Below are positions 63,177-64,000 of a DNA stretch of 64,000 nt, one piece after another. The stretch comes from Butyricimonas faecalis. Its GTDB lineage: Bacteria; Bacteroidota; Bacteroidia; Bacteroidales; Marinifilaceae. The position numbers were made by a program, and so were the translations under genes. The DNA lies in contig NZ_CP032819.1 in assembly GCF_003991565.1 (NCBI RefSeq), forward strand, positions 3,782,001 to 3,846,000, written 5' to 3'. The notes under the pieces were generated by a model. The model did no database searches. It was not told the origin of the DNA and saw only the letters and a program-made list of their open reading frames with translations. The first letter of the stretch is position 1. Each line of letters starts with the position of its first letter.

Positions 63177-64000
63177 ATGAAAAAATATATTCTTTTAATT
63201 TGGGTGGTTGCCTGTGGATTGCTTACCGGTTGTGATGATTTTTTGGAGGAGCATTCGAATGACAATGCTTATGCGACGACCTGTAAGGATTTGAACGAGT
63301 TATTGATTGGGAACGGGTACATGAAATATTACGTGTCTCGGGCAAATTTATCTTCGTTGAGTGTTAATACAAAAAACGGGCCTTATTTCCCGTGGTTGTT
63401 GGTTATGGATGATGATGCGGAAGAGTTTGTTAGAGGATCGTATTCTAAGAATTCTCCATTGGCGGAATTGGAAGGTTTTTACGAATGGGTGAGTAACCCG
63501 TATAATATCGATGGGGTTCTTTATAGTGATAAGACTTGGGGACGCTTGTACGAACACATCGGTGTTGTAAATGTGATTTTGGATAAAGTGGAGGAGTTTA
63601 AGCACGATACGGAAGCAGATCGTAATATAATCAAGGGACAGAGTCATTTTTTGAGAGGGGCGTACTATTACCTGTTGGTGAATTTGTATGCAAAGGCTTA
63701 TGACAAGATTTCCGCCTCTCGGGATTTGGGTGTTCCGTTAAAGTTGACTCCTTACGTGGAGGATATCAATTACACGAGATCTCCGGTGGACAGTGTCTAT
63801 ATGCAGATTGTTAGAGATTTGGAATTAGCTGTCACCGAGTTGGAGGGATATAAACCGGCAACTGTTCGGAGGGCTTCACAGGATGCTGCGCGAGCTTTGT
63901 TAAGCCGTGTATATTGTTATATGGGGAAATGGGAATTGGTTCCTGACTTGTGTAATGCCATTTTGGATGGAAATAGATGGAGTCTTCGGAATTTAAATAC
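63177..64000 (+). CDS. SusD/RagB family lipoprotein (locus 2, 3' end outside window)
   Basis: 274 codons are present and run off the end of the window. Lipobox GLLTGC (Cys19) then DDFLEEHSNDNAYATTCKDL, the usual SusD opening. Helical TPR-like part with GQSHFLRGAYYYLLVNLYAK and ASQDAARALLSRVYCYMGKW. It starts 11 bp after susC and should cap its barrel. No frame damage in the visible part. Confidence 0.94.
   Translation, partial: MKKYILLIWVVACGLLTGCDDFLEEHSNDNAYATTCKDLNELLIGNGYMKYYVSRANLSSLSVNTKNGPYFPWLLVMDDDAEEFVRGSYSKNSPLAELEGFYEWVSNPYNIDGVLYSDKTWGRLYEHIGVVNVILDKVEEFKHDTEADRNIIKGQSHFLRGAYYYLLVNLYAKAYDKISASRDLGVPLKLTPYVEDINYTRSPVDSVYMQIVRDLELAVTELEGYKPATVRRASQDAARALLSRVYCYMGKWELVPDLCNAILDGNRWSLRNLN

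Overview
The window comes from a Bacteroidota chromosome, order Bacteroidales. The evidence is SusC/SusD pairs with STN domains, ECF sigma/FecR pairs, a UpxY-type antiterminator, a Bacteroidetes histone H1-like protein, and promoters with the TAnnTTTG -7 box. The density of SusC/D loci paired with TlpA-like thioredoxins and peptidases suggests an Odoribacteraceae-like gut anaerobe (Butyricimonas or Odoribacter), but that is inference.

Layout. (1) 1-1067 holds a GC-rich, decayed multi-HTH gene broken by a frameshift and a nonsense codon. (2) 1068-18.2 kb is a capsular or surface polysaccharide locus. It opens with an invertible promoter segment (24-bp perfect inverted repeats at 1879-1902 and 2079-2102). 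Then come upxY, a WecA-like initiating transferase, Wza and Wzc export genes, a tiny membrane protein, a CpsB-type phosphatase, wecC, wzx, wzy, glycosyl- and acetyltransferases, an (alpha/alpha)6-barrel protein, wecG and wecB. wecA, wecB, wecC and wecG together predict a GlcNAc/ManNAcA-containing repeat unit. The best promoter match in the invertible segment points away from upxY, so this copy may be in the OFF orientation. (3) 18.2-27.07 kb is accessory DNA. It has a fimbrillin fragment and an OLD-like AAA ATPase plus DUF4276 pair lying between two copies of a 41-42 bp direct repeat. Beside it is a reduced phage-like element: head/tail protein, terminase, DUF5675, HU, H1-like protein and tyrosine integrase. 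(4) 27.08-34.4 kb is core-like: a SBF transporter, AraC regulator, Bcr/CflA efflux pump, mtnA and clpB. (5) 34.4-47.7 kb is ECF sigma/FecR locus 1: SusC/D, DUF4843 and PKD-like lipoproteins, two thioredoxin-fold proteins and a VCBS/DsbD-alpha fusion. (6) 48.0-64.0 kb is ECF sigma/FecR locus 2: a TlpA-like protein, S8 protease, tandem thioredoxin, S9 peptidase, surface lipoprotein and SusC/SusD. The SusD is cut by the window end.

The strongest new observation is in region 6. Four transcription units (fecR, the redox/protease operon, the lipoprotein and susCD) each begin behind the same motif, GTACCC-N15-TTCGTTTT, with an identical 15-bp spacer. This predicts one ECF-sigma regulon. It joins disulfide chemistry, two extracytoplasmic serine peptidases and a TonB-dependent importer, consistent with scavenging of (possibly disulfide-rich) peptides. 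Three intergenic arrays of direct repeats, unrelated in sequence but all with an 11-bp period, lie around this regulon and have no obvious explanation.
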